64,000 bases of DNA, taken from positions 1,085,237 through 1,149,236 of the forward strand of contig JAHCID010000001.1 of assembly GCA_026129405.1 (NCBI GenBank), in the 5' to 3' direction. The notes beneath the pieces were generated by a model. That model was not told where the DNA came from and made no database searches. It saw only the letters and a list, made by a program, of their open reading frames with translations. Both the position numbers and the translations under genes were made by a program. This document shows positions 56,346 to 63,747 of the stretch, piece after piece; the first letter of the stretch is position 1; every line of letters starts with the position of its first letter. This DNA comes from a bacterium (GTDB lineage: Bacteria; Desulfobacterota; Binatia; DP-6).

Positions 56346-57514
56346 GTCGCCTCCACGAGGATGCGCGGCGCTCCCGGGCGGCCGCGCAGCGTCGCCAGCG
56401 GCGCGCGCTGGCCGCGCGGCCAGGCGATGGGCGGCCGTTGCATGCGGCCCGGCAGGCAGACGCGCGCGACGCCGCGTGCGCGCAGCGCCTCGGTGTCGAG
56501 GCCGCCGCCGTGCGCGCCGACGCACTCGACGCCCGAGAGCAGCGCGGGCAGCGCGTCGACCGACGGCAGGGGGCGGACGTGCAGCGTGCGCGCGCCGGGC
56601 AGGTCGAGCGTCCCGCCCGTGAGCACCGCGCCCCAGGGGCCCGCCGCGAGGACGCGCGCCCGCGAACTCGGCCGCGGCGAGCGCCGTGCGCACGGCCGCG
56701 CGCACCGCGAGCGGCGCCGGCCCGGCGGCAGCACGCGGGCGGCGTCGACCAGGGCTGCGACCAGCGCCTCGGCCCACGCCGCGACCTCGCCGGCGACCCA
56801 GACCGTCGTCGGCGACAGGCAGCCGCGCTGGTCGTGCAGCGCCGTGTCGCGCGCGATCGCCGCGGCCACGTCGTCGCGCGCCGGGCCTCCCAGGGCCACG
56901 ACGCTGGTGCGACTGCCGTTCGCCACCAGGCGGTCGCCGAGCCGCGTCGCGAGCGCGGCCATGGCCGCATCGTGGCCGCTCGCGACCACGACGTCGGCGC
57001 GCGCCAGCACCGCCGCGCCCTCCGGGTCGCCGCCGCGCCACGACGCGGTGACGACGGTCGCCGCCAGCTCGGGGTCGACCGCGGCCAGCGCGGCGTGGAA
57101 CGCGTCGGCGGACGAGGTGTCGGCGCGGCCGGATTTGACCAGCGTCGCGCCGCCGGCGAGGCAGCCGAGCGCGATCGCCGGGAGCGCGAGGGCGGGGACG
57201 TTCGACGCCAGCACCTCGGCGACGAGCCTTGGAGCGGCTCCCTCGCGCCCCTCGGCGTCGGCGAGCGCTGCGAGCGCGTCGGCATCGAGCGCTGCCGCGG
57301 CGATGGCGACGGCAGCGTCGACGTTGGCGGGCGAGAGCGCGGCCTCGTCCGCGAGGGGCGCGCGCCAGGCGTCGTCGCCGGCCCAGCGGCGGGCGGCGGC
57401 CGCGAGCGCCGTCGCCGTCTCGCGTAAGGGCCGCGTCCGCAGCGCGGCGCGCGCGACGACGGCGCGGTCGATCGCCGCGTGCAGCGCGCCAGGCCGCGGG
57501 GAAGCGGCGGTCAC
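56342..57514 (-). CDS. luxC: LuxC-like acyl-CoA/acyl-protein reductase, with a local frame anomaly
   Basis: The 390-residue protein would reduce an activated acyl group to an aldehyde with NADPH. Family features are EVLASNVPALALPAIALG, LVKSGRADTSSADAFH, DVVVASGHDAAMAALA and the catalytic Cys232 in HDQRGCLSPTTVWV, close to the LuxC active site. The region reading GRRRSRCARPCARRSPRPSS (about 56,660-56,725) is not protein-like here, but the +1 frame reads LAVRAAVRTALAAAEF, which fits LuxC. Two compensating indels are therefore likely. C-terminal text VECVGAHGGGLD returns to the family. The GTG start overlaps luxE by 4 bp. Confidence 0.88.
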   Translation of the reverse strand: MTAASPRPGALHAAIDRAVVARAALRTRPLRETATALAAAARRWAGDDAWRAPLADEAALSPANVDAAVAIAAAALDADALAALADAEGREGAAPRLVAEVLASNVPALALPAIALGCLAGGATLVKSGRADTSSADAFHAALAAVDPELAATVVTASWRGGDPEGAAVLARADVVVASGHDAAMAALATRLGDRLVANGSRTSVVALGGPARDDVAAAIARDTALHDQRGCLSPTTVWVAGEVAAWAEALVAALVDAARVLPPGRRRSRCARPCARRSPRPSSRARVLAAGPWGAVLTGGTLDLPGARTLHVRPLPSVDALPALLSGVECVGAHGGGLDTEALRARGVARVCLPGRMQRPPIAWPRGQRAPLATLRGRPGAPRILVEAT

Positions 57515-58587
57515 GTCGCGGCACCCTCCGCCAGCTCGGCCAGCAGCAGCCCGCAGCCGCGCGGCACGGCGCCGGGTACGCGCCCCGTCACCGCCAAGCC
57601 GTCGTCACCGACCGTGTGTCCGAGGTCCTCGGTGAGGACGACCGACACCGAGCCGGCGTTGGCGAGGTCGTGATGGCAGAGGATGCCCGGGCGTCCGGCG
57701 GGCACCTCGTCCAGCGTGTCGGGATCGAGCACGCGCGTCCGCAGCCACGGCGGGGCCACGAGCCGGCGCGCGTCGAGGCTGCGGCCGGCGAGCCGGTCGG
57801 CGAGCGCGCTGTCGTAGTACTGCGAGCAGAGCTCCGTCATGCCGTACTCGTTGACGCACCAGTAGCCGGCGACGCCGAGGTGGCTCCAGCAGGCGCGCAG
57901 GAAGCCGGCACGTGACAACGGCCGATCCATCCCCTTGGCGCCCCCCGTGTCCATGATCCGGCTGCCGGGGCCGAGGCGGAAGCGGCGGTCCGTCGCGAAC
58001 AGGCGCGCGAAGGCCGCGGTCGGTCCGGCGACGAGGACGGCGCGCCCGTCGGCGGACAGCGCCGCGAGACGCTCGGTCAGGCGGTCGAGCGCGAGGCCGC
58101 CGGCGTCGGCGAGCCACTCGTGCCCGTCGACGAGCGCCTCGCCGACGAAGGCGCACATGCGGACGAGCGACGAGTCGGGGCGGACGTCGGGCGGCGGCAG
58201 GAGAAAGAGCGCGTGCGGGCGCTCGCCGTCGGGCAGCACGGCGCGGGCGAAGCCCGTCAGCGCCGAAGCGCGGTAGAGGTCGAGGTGCGGCACGAGGTGG
58301 CGGCTGCGCGCGTCGGGGCCTTGCGTGGTGCCGCTCGAGCGGAACGTCGCCTCGGGCGCACCGCAGGCGAGCTCGAGCCGTTTGAACGCGGCGGCGGGCA
58401 CGGCCGGCACGTCCTGCCAGCGCGCGACCGTCGCCGGGGTGACGCCGCGGCGGCGGCAGAAGTCGCGGTAGGGCGGGTCGTGCGCGAGCTGGTGGGCGAA
58501 GACGCGCAGCGCCCACGACTCGAAGTCGAGCGCGGCGCCCGCAGCCGTCGCGCGGATCGCCGCCGCCAGCGCGGCCTCGAGGGACAT
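57511..58587 (-). CDS. luxE: LuxE-like acyl-protein synthetase
   Basis: The 358-residue protein activates a fatty acid to acyl-AMP and then probably transfers it to its own C-terminal Cys, from which LuxC reduces it. The P-loop-like FRSSGTTQGPDARSRH (residues 82-97) and NEYGMTELCSQYYDS are LuxE/PF04443 features. The C-terminal VPRGCGLLLAELAEG holds Cys345, in the same place as the acylated Cys of LuxE. It is the first gene of the operon with luxC and an aminotransferase. ATG 58587 follows a region with no other gene. In luminous bacteria this pair makes aldehyde for luciferase, but no luxA or luxB is near. Confidence 0.9.
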   Translation of the reverse strand: MSLEAALAAAIRATAAGAALDFESWALRVFAHQLAHDPPYRDFCRRRGVTPATVARWQDVPAVPAAAFKRLELACGAPEATFRSSGTTQGPDARSRHLVPHLDLYRASALTGFARAVLPDGERPHALFLLPPPDVRPDSSLVRMCAFVGEALVDGHEWLADAGGLALDRLTERLAALSADGRAVLVAGPTAAFARLFATDRRFRLGPGSRIMDTGGAKGMDRPLSRAGFLRACWSHLGVAGYWCVNEYGMTELCSQYYDSALADRLAGRSLDARRLVAPPWLRTRVLDPDTLDEVPAGRPGILCHHDLANAGSVSVVLTEDLGHTVGDDGLAVTGRVPGAVPRGCGLLLAELAEGAAT

Positions 58588-58688
58588 CGCCCGAGGGTAG
58601 GGAGCGGGCTTCGGGCCTGTCAATGCGAGCGACCCCCGGCGGGCGACCCCGCTTGCCGGATCCCGCGACGGCGGGCTACGTCGAGCCC

Positions 58689-59024
58689 GTGGCCGACAAG
58701 TACGAGCTGTTCGACGCCGCGGTGGATCTCGTCGCCGAGGACCGCACCGAGGACGCCATCGCGAGGTACCGGGAGGCGATCGCGCTCGACGAGGGGTTCG
58801 CCGACGCCTGGCAGGGCCTGGCCCTGGCCCTGGCCGAGCTCGGTCGCCATCCCGAGGCGATCGAGGCCGGCAAGAAGCTCGTCGAGCTGACGCCGGACGA
58901 CGTCCTCGCGCACACGACGCTGTCGCGGCTCTACCAGCAGGCCGACATGGTCCCCGAGGCGGAGGCGGAGGGCGCGAAGGCGCGCATCCTCGACTGGAAG
59001 CGGCAGCTGAAGGACGGCCAGTAG
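58689..59024 (+). CDS. Small tetratricopeptide-repeat protein
   Basis: The 111-residue protein is built of TPR-like helical pairs: DAIARYREAIALDEGFADAW, QGLALALAELGRHPEAIEAG, KKLVELTPDDVLAHTTLSRL and YQQADMVPEAEAEGAKARIL, about three repeats. It is likely an adaptor for protein-protein contact. GTG 58689 is preferred since it begins VADKYELFDAAVDLVAED; ATG 58623 would add 22 unstructured residues. The stop shares its last base with the GTG start of the CoA-transferase gene, so the two are coupled. Confidence 0.82.
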   Translation: MADKYELFDAAVDLVAEDRTEDAIARYREAIALDEGFADAWQGLALALAELGRHPEAIEAGKKLVELTPDDVLAHTTLSRLYQQADMVPEAEAEGAKARILDWKRQLKDGQ

Positions 59025-60217
59025 TGGGCGCGCTCGACGGCATCCGCGTCCTCGACCTGACGCGCTTCCTCGCCGGGCCGTACTGCACCTCGATCCTCGC
59101 CGACATGGGCGCGGAGGTGCTGAAGGTCGAGGCGCCGAAGGGCGGCGACGAGGGGCGCTACGGCTATCCGCCGGTCGACGGCGTGCCGGTGTTCTTCCTG
59201 GCGCTCAACCGCAACAAGAAGGGCATCACCCTCGACCTCCGGCACGAGGAGGGGCGCGCGCTCTTCCGCCGCTTCCTGCCGCACCTGGACGTCGTGGTCG
59301 AGAACTTCGCCGGCGGCACGCTGGCGCGCTGGGGCCTCGCGCCCGAGGCTCTCTGCCGCGAGCATCCACGGCTCGTGGTCGCGAGCCTGTCGGGCTTCGG
59401 GCAAACGGGACCGTGGAAGGACCGGCCCTCCTACGACATCATCACCCAGGCCTCGAGCGGCTTCATGTCGCTGACGGGCTTCCCGGGGAACCCGCCGACC
59501 CGCGGCGGCGGCTCGCTCGGCGACTACGTGCAGGGCCTGTTCGGTGCGGTCGGCGTCCTCGGTGCGCTGGTCGCGCGGGCGGCGACCGGGCGCGGCCAGG
59601 CGATCGACGTGTCGAGCCAGGACGCGATGTTCTCGCTGCTCGACAGCTGGCCGGCGATCTTCGCGGCGTCGGGCCGCATGCCGAAGCAGGTGGGCAACCG
59701 TCACCTGGGGACGGCGCCGTACGATTCGTTCCGGGCGAAGGACGGCTGGCTCGTCATCGCGGTGGCGTCGAACAAGCTGTTCCGCGCGCTGGCGACCGCG
59801 ATCGGCCGCCCCGAGCTGGGCGAGGATGCCCGCTTCCGCGGCGTCAGCGGGCGACTCGCGAACACCGACGAGATCAACGGCATCGTCGCCGAGTGGGTGG
59901 CTGCGCGCACCGTCGACGAAGTCGTCGCGGCGCTCGGACCCGACGGCGCCGGCGTGCCGTGCGCGCCGATCTACACCGTCGACCAGCTGCTGACGCATCC
60001 CCAGCTGCTCGCGCGCGACATGATCCGTCGCCTGCCGCACCCGAAGCTCGGCGAGGTCGTCGCGCCGGGCGTGGTCGTGAAGATGTCGGAGACACCGGGC
60101 GAGGTCCGGCGGCTCGGGCCGGAGCAGATCGGCGAGCACACCGACGAGATCCTGCACGACCTGCTCGGGCTCGACGCCGACGCGATCGCCGGTCTGCGCG
60201 CGCGGCAGGTCGTCTGA
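59024..60217 (+). CDS. CoA-transferase family III (CaiB/BaiF)
   Basis: This 397-residue enzyme moves CoA between acids. Family signatures are GIRVLDLTRFLAGPYCTSIL, DMGAEVLKVEAPKGGDEGR, VVVENFAGGTLARWGL and SLSGFGQTGPWKDRPSYD. The catalytic Asp is the one in GSLGDYVQGLFGA. It resembles formyl-CoA/crotonobetainyl-CoA transferases and also alpha-methylacyl-CoA racemases, which share the fold; family III CoA-transferase is the broader safe name. It is coupled to the preceding TPR gene and may use acids from the surrounding acyl-CoA pathways. Confidence 0.93.
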   Translation: MGALDGIRVLDLTRFLAGPYCTSILADMGAEVLKVEAPKGGDEGRYGYPPVDGVPVFFLALNRNKKGITLDLRHEEGRALFRRFLPHLDVVVENFAGGTLARWGLAPEALCREHPRLVVASLSGFGQTGPWKDRPSYDIITQASSGFMSLTGFPGNPPTRGGGSLGDYVQGLFGAVGVLGALVARAATGRGQAIDVSSQDAMFSLLDSWPAIFAASGRMPKQVGNRHLGTAPYDSFRAKDGWLVIAVASNKLFRALATAIGRPELGEDARFRGVSGRLANTDEINGIVAEWVAARTVDEVVAALGPDGAGVPCAPIYTVDQLLTHPQLLARDMIRRLPHPKLGEVVAPGVVVKMSETPGEVRRLGPEQIGEHTDEILHDLLGLDADAIAGLRARQVV

Positions 60218-60223
60218 AGCGCA

Positions 60224-60244
60224 GGCCCGCCACCGTGGCGGGCC
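60224..60244. terminator. Hairpin between convergent genes
   Basis: GGCCCGCC and GGCGGGCC (loop ACCGT) form an 8-bp stem, which could extend to 10 bp, 7 bp after the CoA-transferase stop and before the end of the minus-strand coiled-coil gene. It could act for both strands. Confidence 0.45.
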
Positions 60245-60256
60245 CGGGGACGGTCG

Positions 60257-60634
60257 TTACTCCGCCGGGCGGCCGGCGGCCTGGGCGGCGCTCTGCGCCG
60301 CGGCGAGGGACGTGCGCGCCTTCTGGAGGTCGGACTGGCAGCCCGTCAGCTTGCCCTGCACCACGGTCAGCTGCCCCTCGATGTCGACCTGCCGGTTCTT
60401 GCGGTCGACGATCTCGGCCTCGTGCTTCGTGCGCAGGTCGCGCAGCGCCGGCGCGCCGTCGGGCCCGTAGCCGTAGAACACCCACGCCGCGAAGTACCCG
60501 AAGCCGAAGGTGACGGCGAGGACCAGCAGGCGCTGCGTCCACTCCCACACGGCCTCCTGGACCCGCTGCTTCGCCAGTTCGTCGTCTGTCGCCACGGGTG
60601 TCCCCCCCTGTGTGAAACGCTGTTCGCGGCTCAT
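60257..60634 (-). CDS. Membrane-anchored coiled-coil protein
   Basis: The 125-residue protein has a hydrophilic N-terminus, one transmembrane helix (RLLVLAVTFGFGYFAAWVFY) and a C-terminal heptad-like region (LRTKHEAEIVDRKNRQVDIE and QLTVVQGKLTGCQSDLQKAR). The latter is predicted to form a coiled coil and carries one Cys. It may sit in the inner membrane with the coiled coil in the periplasm. No family is recognised. It is a single gene between a convergent CoA-transferase and another unknown gene transcribed the same way. Confidence 0.78.
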   Translation of the reverse strand: MSREQRFTQGGTPVATDDELAKQRVQEAVWEWTQRLLVLAVTFGFGYFAAWVFYGYGPDGAPALRDLRTKHEAEIVDRKNRQVDIEGQLTVVQGKLTGCQSDLQKARTSLAAAQSAAQAAGRPAE

Positions 60635-60706
60635 AGACCAAAGGCTGCGGCAGGCTCAAGGGGCGCCCATGCCGCGGCGGCGGCGAGGCGCGCCGGGTGC
60701 GGTCGG

Positions 60707-61237
60707 CTACGCGATCGGCGCGCCGCGCGCCGTGGTCAGGTACTCGGTCACCAGCCGCGGCGCCTTGCGCAGGCATTCCTCGGCGTTGCGGAAGGTGACC
60801 TCGCGCACCCACTCGCCGGCGACCCACGCGTCGAACGACGAGTCGGTGCCGATGCGCACCTCGACGAGGCGCGCGCCGAGGGGCAGCATGGTCACGATCG
60901 CGCGGAGCGCGTCGCCGGAATCGACGAGGATGGCGCGCGCGCCCGTCGGGATCGTGAACGCCTTCTTCACCTTCTCGACGCGCGGCTCGGGGACGCGCTG
61001 CTTCTCGAGCAGGTGCAGCATTCCCCAGCCGCTCTCGGGGCACTCGGCCTCGTCGAACCACTTGAGGTTGAGATCGGTGAGCCGGCGCTGAGCGCGATCC
61101 TGGTCGTAGCCGATGCCGGTGCGGAAGAACTTGAGCGGGACGCGCGGCGTCTCGATCACGTAGCCGCTCGAATCGCGCTGCTGATCGACCCACCAGCGGT
61201 TCTCGAGGCCGGCCGGCCGATCTCCCTTGCCTCCCAC
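60707..61237 (-). CDS. Conserved-looking hypothetical protein
   Basis: The 176-residue protein has no signal or membrane segment. Features are RWWVDQQRDSSGYVIETPRV, KWFDEAECPESGWGMLHLLE, FTIPTGARAILVDSGDALRA and MLPLGARLVEVRIGTD. It looks like a compact alpha/beta cytosolic protein with several Trp residues. GTG 61237 begins it; an upstream alternative is not evident. I do not recognise the family. The frame is long and composition is ordinary, so I think it is a real gene. Confidence 0.68.
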   Translation of the reverse strand: MGGKGDRPAGLENRWWVDQQRDSSGYVIETPRVPLKFFRTGIGYDQDRAQRRLTDLNLKWFDEAECPESGWGMLHLLEKQRVPEPRVEKVKKAFTIPTGARAILVDSGDALRAIVTMLPLGARLVEVRIGTDSSFDAWVAGEWVREVTFRNAEECLRKAPRLVTEYLTTARGAPIA

Positions 61238-61296
61238 GCGCCGGACCCTACCGCGTACGTTGCCGCGCGGACAACCGTTGGTTAGGCTCCGCCGCG

Positions 61297-62097
61297 ATGC
61301 AGGCGTGGCGGCCGTTCGCGGGCGAGTGGGGGCTCATCCTGGGGGCGTCGAGCGGCTTCGGGGCGGCGGCGGCGCGGACGCTCGCACGGCACGGGATGCA
61401 CGTCGCCGGCGTCCATCTCGATCGCAAGGCGACGCTGCCGCTCGCCGAGGCGGTGGCCGCCGACTGCCGCGCCGCCGGCGTGGAGGCGCATCTATGGAAC
61501 GTCAACGCCGCGGACGCCGAGAAGCGCACCTGGGTCTGCGACCGCCTGCGCGAGCTGACCGGCGGCAGGCCGCTGCGCGTCCTCCTGCACTCGCTCGCGT
61601 TCGGCACGCTGAAGGCGTTCGTCAGCGGCGTGCCCGGACAGCAGACGACGAAGGCCCAGCTCGAGATGACGCTCGACGTGATGGCGCACAGCCTCGTCTA
61701 CTGGGTGCAGGACCTGCACGCGCGCGGGCTCGTCGGCGACGGCAGCCGGGTCTTCGCGATGACCAGCTCGGGCGGGACGCGGGTGATGCCGTTCTACGGC
61801 GCGGTGTCGGCGGCGAAGGCGGCGCTCGAGTCGCACTGCCGGCAGCTGGCGCTCGAGCTGGGCAGCGAGGGCGTCGCCGTGAACGCGATCCGTGCGGGCG
61901 TCACCGACACGCCGGCGTCGCGCAAGATCCCGGTCGCCGAGGTGATGTTCGCCGAGGCGCGACGGCGCAACCCGGGCGGGCGCCTCACCGAGCCCGACGA
62001 CGTCGCCGGGACGATCGTCGCGCTGTCGTTGCCGGGGACGCGCTGGATCAGCGGGAACGTGATCGGCGTCGACGGCGGCGAGGACGTGACTGGTTAG
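61297..62097 (+). CDS. SDR resembling FabL/FabI-type enoyl reductase
   Basis: This is a 266-residue NAD(P)-dependent reductase. The nucleotide motif is LGASSGFGAAAARTLARHGM and LLHSLAFGTLKAFV resembles the middle of enoyl-ACP reductases. The catalytic pair reads MPFYGAVSAAKAALESH, which is Tyr-x6-Lys, as in FabI/FabL enoyl reductases, rather than the Tyr-x3-Lys of classical SDRs. The tail RRRNPGGRLTEPDDVAGTIV and ISGNVIGVDGGEDVTG looks FabL-like. It may reduce enoyl thioesters in lipid synthesis or breakdown. Its 3' end overlaps the convergent HExxH gene by 50 bp. Confidence 0.9.
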   Translation: MQAWRPFAGEWGLILGASSGFGAAAARTLARHGMHVAGVHLDRKATLPLAEAVAADCRAAGVEAHLWNVNAADAEKRTWVCDRLRELTGGRPLRVLLHSLAFGTLKAFVSGVPGQQTTKAQLEMTLDVMAHSLVYWVQDLHARGLVGDGSRVFAMTSSGGTRVMPFYGAVSAAKAALESHCRQLALELGSEGVAVNAIRAGVTDTPASRKIPVAEVMFAEARRRNPGGRLTEPDDVAGTIVALSLPGTRWISGNVIGVDGGEDVTG

Positions 62098-62506
62098 CGG
62101 CCGGCCGACCCGACGCGCCGTTGGTTCGGGTCCCCGCCGACACCCCGCGCACGAACTTGTAGGCGAACCCGTCGGCTTTCCGCTCGGCGTCCGCCCACAG
62201 CACGTAGTGGCCCATCTCGTGGTAGACGGTCTGGATCCACTGGCGCTCGCTGTTGTACTTGCGCCCCCGCTTCCAGTTCTCGGGGTGGACCAGGTGGATC
62301 TTGCCGTCCTCGTAGCAGCGGCCGCCGGTCTTGCCCCAGTCGAGCCACTCGAACCAGGTCACCCGGGGAGGCCGCAGGGCGTAGAAGCGGCTGATCGACG
62401 ACATGGCGCGCTTGAACGCCGGCTCCTGGTCGTGGTCCCGGAAGAAGGTGGTGAGGAGCCGGTCGACGTCCCGGCGGTCCCGAATTCCCGGCATGTTGAT
62501 CCGCAT
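62048..62506 (-). CDS. Small HExxH metalloprotease-like protein
   Basis: The 152-residue protein holds the zinc motif VYHEMGHYVLW, then ADAERKADGFAYKFVRGV. The latter gives a third-ligand Glu in an ExxAxxFA context similar to ImmA/IrrE-type peptidases. A WFEWLDWGKTGGRCYEDGKI segment precedes it. The C-terminus is a run of Arg and Ser that partly reads across the 3' end of the SDR gene, so the real stop context is unusual. No antitoxin or regulator gene is next to it. The motif makes a peptidase likely; the substrate is unknown. Confidence 0.72.
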   Translation of the reverse strand: MRINMPGIRDRRDVDRLLTTFFRDHDQEPAFKRAMSSISRFYALRPPRVTWFEWLDWGKTGGRCYEDGKIHLVHPENWKRGRKYNSERQWIQTVYHEMGHYVLWADAERKADGFAYKFVRGVSAGTRTNGASGRPAANQSRPRRRRRRSRSR

Positions 62507-62610
62507 GGCAGGTGCCTGGTCCCTCGCTTCGGCGCCGCCCGTCTGGGAGCCCCCGATGGCCCCCTGTTTGGCGCCGGGCCCGACGGACTACACGTCCCCC
62601 CGAACCCCTG

Positions 62611-63642
62611 TCAACGCCGGTTTTTCGGGCCTTCCGGCGGCGAGAAAGCCGGCATGATTTCCTCCGCGAAGCGCTGGAGCAGGCGCGGATCGAAAGGCGG
62701 ACGGAGGCTCAGGACGACCTCGGTGACGCCGGCGTCGGCATAGGCGGCGAGGCGCTCGCGGATCGTCTCCGGCGCGTCGGCGATCACCGCGTCGGCGACG
62801 TCCTTGCCGACGAGAAGGCGGGCGCCGAGCCGCACGGCGGGCCCGGCGAGCGGCACGTTCGTGATCGCGACCAGCGGCACGAGCGCCGAGACCTCGGTGG
62901 GGCAGGGCGCACGGCCGATGCGCGCGCACTCCGCGGCGATGATGGCGCGCCGCTCGCGGATGCCGTCGAGGGTGACGCCGGTCACGGCGTTCCAGGCGTC
63001 GCCGTAGCGCGCCACGAGCGGCACGATCCACTCCTTGCCCTGGCCGCCGATGACGATGGGCGGATGCGGCCGCTGCACGTTGGCCGGCGCGAACGGCGCC
63101 CTGTCGAGCGTGTAGTACTTGCCCGCGAAGGTCGGGTGCTTCTCGTCCCAGAGCTTGGTGATCACCTGCAGCGCCTCGTCGAGGCGCCGCGCGCGCTCCC
63201 GCGCCGTGCCGAAGTGGAAGCCGTACGCCTGGTGCTCGCGCTCGAACCAGCCCGCGCCGATGCCGAGCTGCACGCGGCCGTTGCTGAGATGGTCGATCGT
63301 GGTCGCCATCTTCGCGACCAGGGCGGGGTTGCGGTACGTGTTGCCGTCGACGAGGAGGCCGATCCGCAGGCTCGTCGTCTCGCGCGCCAGCGCGGCCAGC
63401 GTCGTCCAGCCTTCGAGCACCGGACCGTCCTCGTTCGAGTCGAAGATCGGCATGAAGTGGTCGTAGAGCCACGCGCTGTGGAAGCCGAGCCGGTCGGCCT
63501 CCTGCCAGATGGCGCGCAGGTCGTCCCAGGTGGTGTTCTGCGGCGGCGTCTGGATGCCGAAGCGGAGGCGTGGGGTGGGCGGATCGGCGGCCGCGACCGG
63601 AAGCGCGAACGCCAGCAGCAGAGCGACGAAGAGAGCGCGCAT
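62611..63642 (-). CDS. LLM-class F420-dependent-type oxidoreductase with a signal peptide
   Basis: This 343-residue member of the luciferase-like superfamily starts with a signal sequence (MRALFVALLLAFALPVAAAD). The TIM-barrel body is well conserved: RLRFGIQTPPQNTTWDDLRA, DRLGFHSAWLYDHFMPI, LEGWTTLAALARETTSLRIG, NPALVAKMATTIDHLSNGRV and QLGIGAGWFEREHQAYGFHF. Relatives use F420 or FMN in the cytosol, so export of this one is odd. The signal has no twin Arg. Either the cofactor is loaded after export or the leader is an uncleaved anchor. The substrate is unknown. Confidence 0.88.
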   Translation of the reverse strand: MRALFVALLLAFALPVAAADPPTPRLRFGIQTPPQNTTWDDLRAIWQEADRLGFHSAWLYDHFMPIFDSNEDGPVLEGWTTLAALARETTSLRIGLLVDGNTYRNPALVAKMATTIDHLSNGRVQLGIGAGWFEREHQAYGFHFGTARERARRLDEALQVITKLWDEKHPTFAGKYYTLDRAPFAPANVQRPHPPIVIGGQGKEWIVPLVARYGDAWNAVTGVTLDGIRERRAIIAAECARIGRAPCPTEVSALVPLVAITNVPLAGPAVRLGARLLVGKDVADAVIADAPETIRERLAAYADAGVTEVVLSLRPPFDPRLLQRFAEEIMPAFSPPEGPKNRR

Positions 63643-63747
63643 GCGGCGGCTGTATGCGGGTGGCGCGGTCGCGACAAGCCGGGGCGCCGGGTTCGAAACC
63701 CCGCGGGGCGTCTGCTATCGGTGGGCGCCGTGACTGGAGGAACTCGC

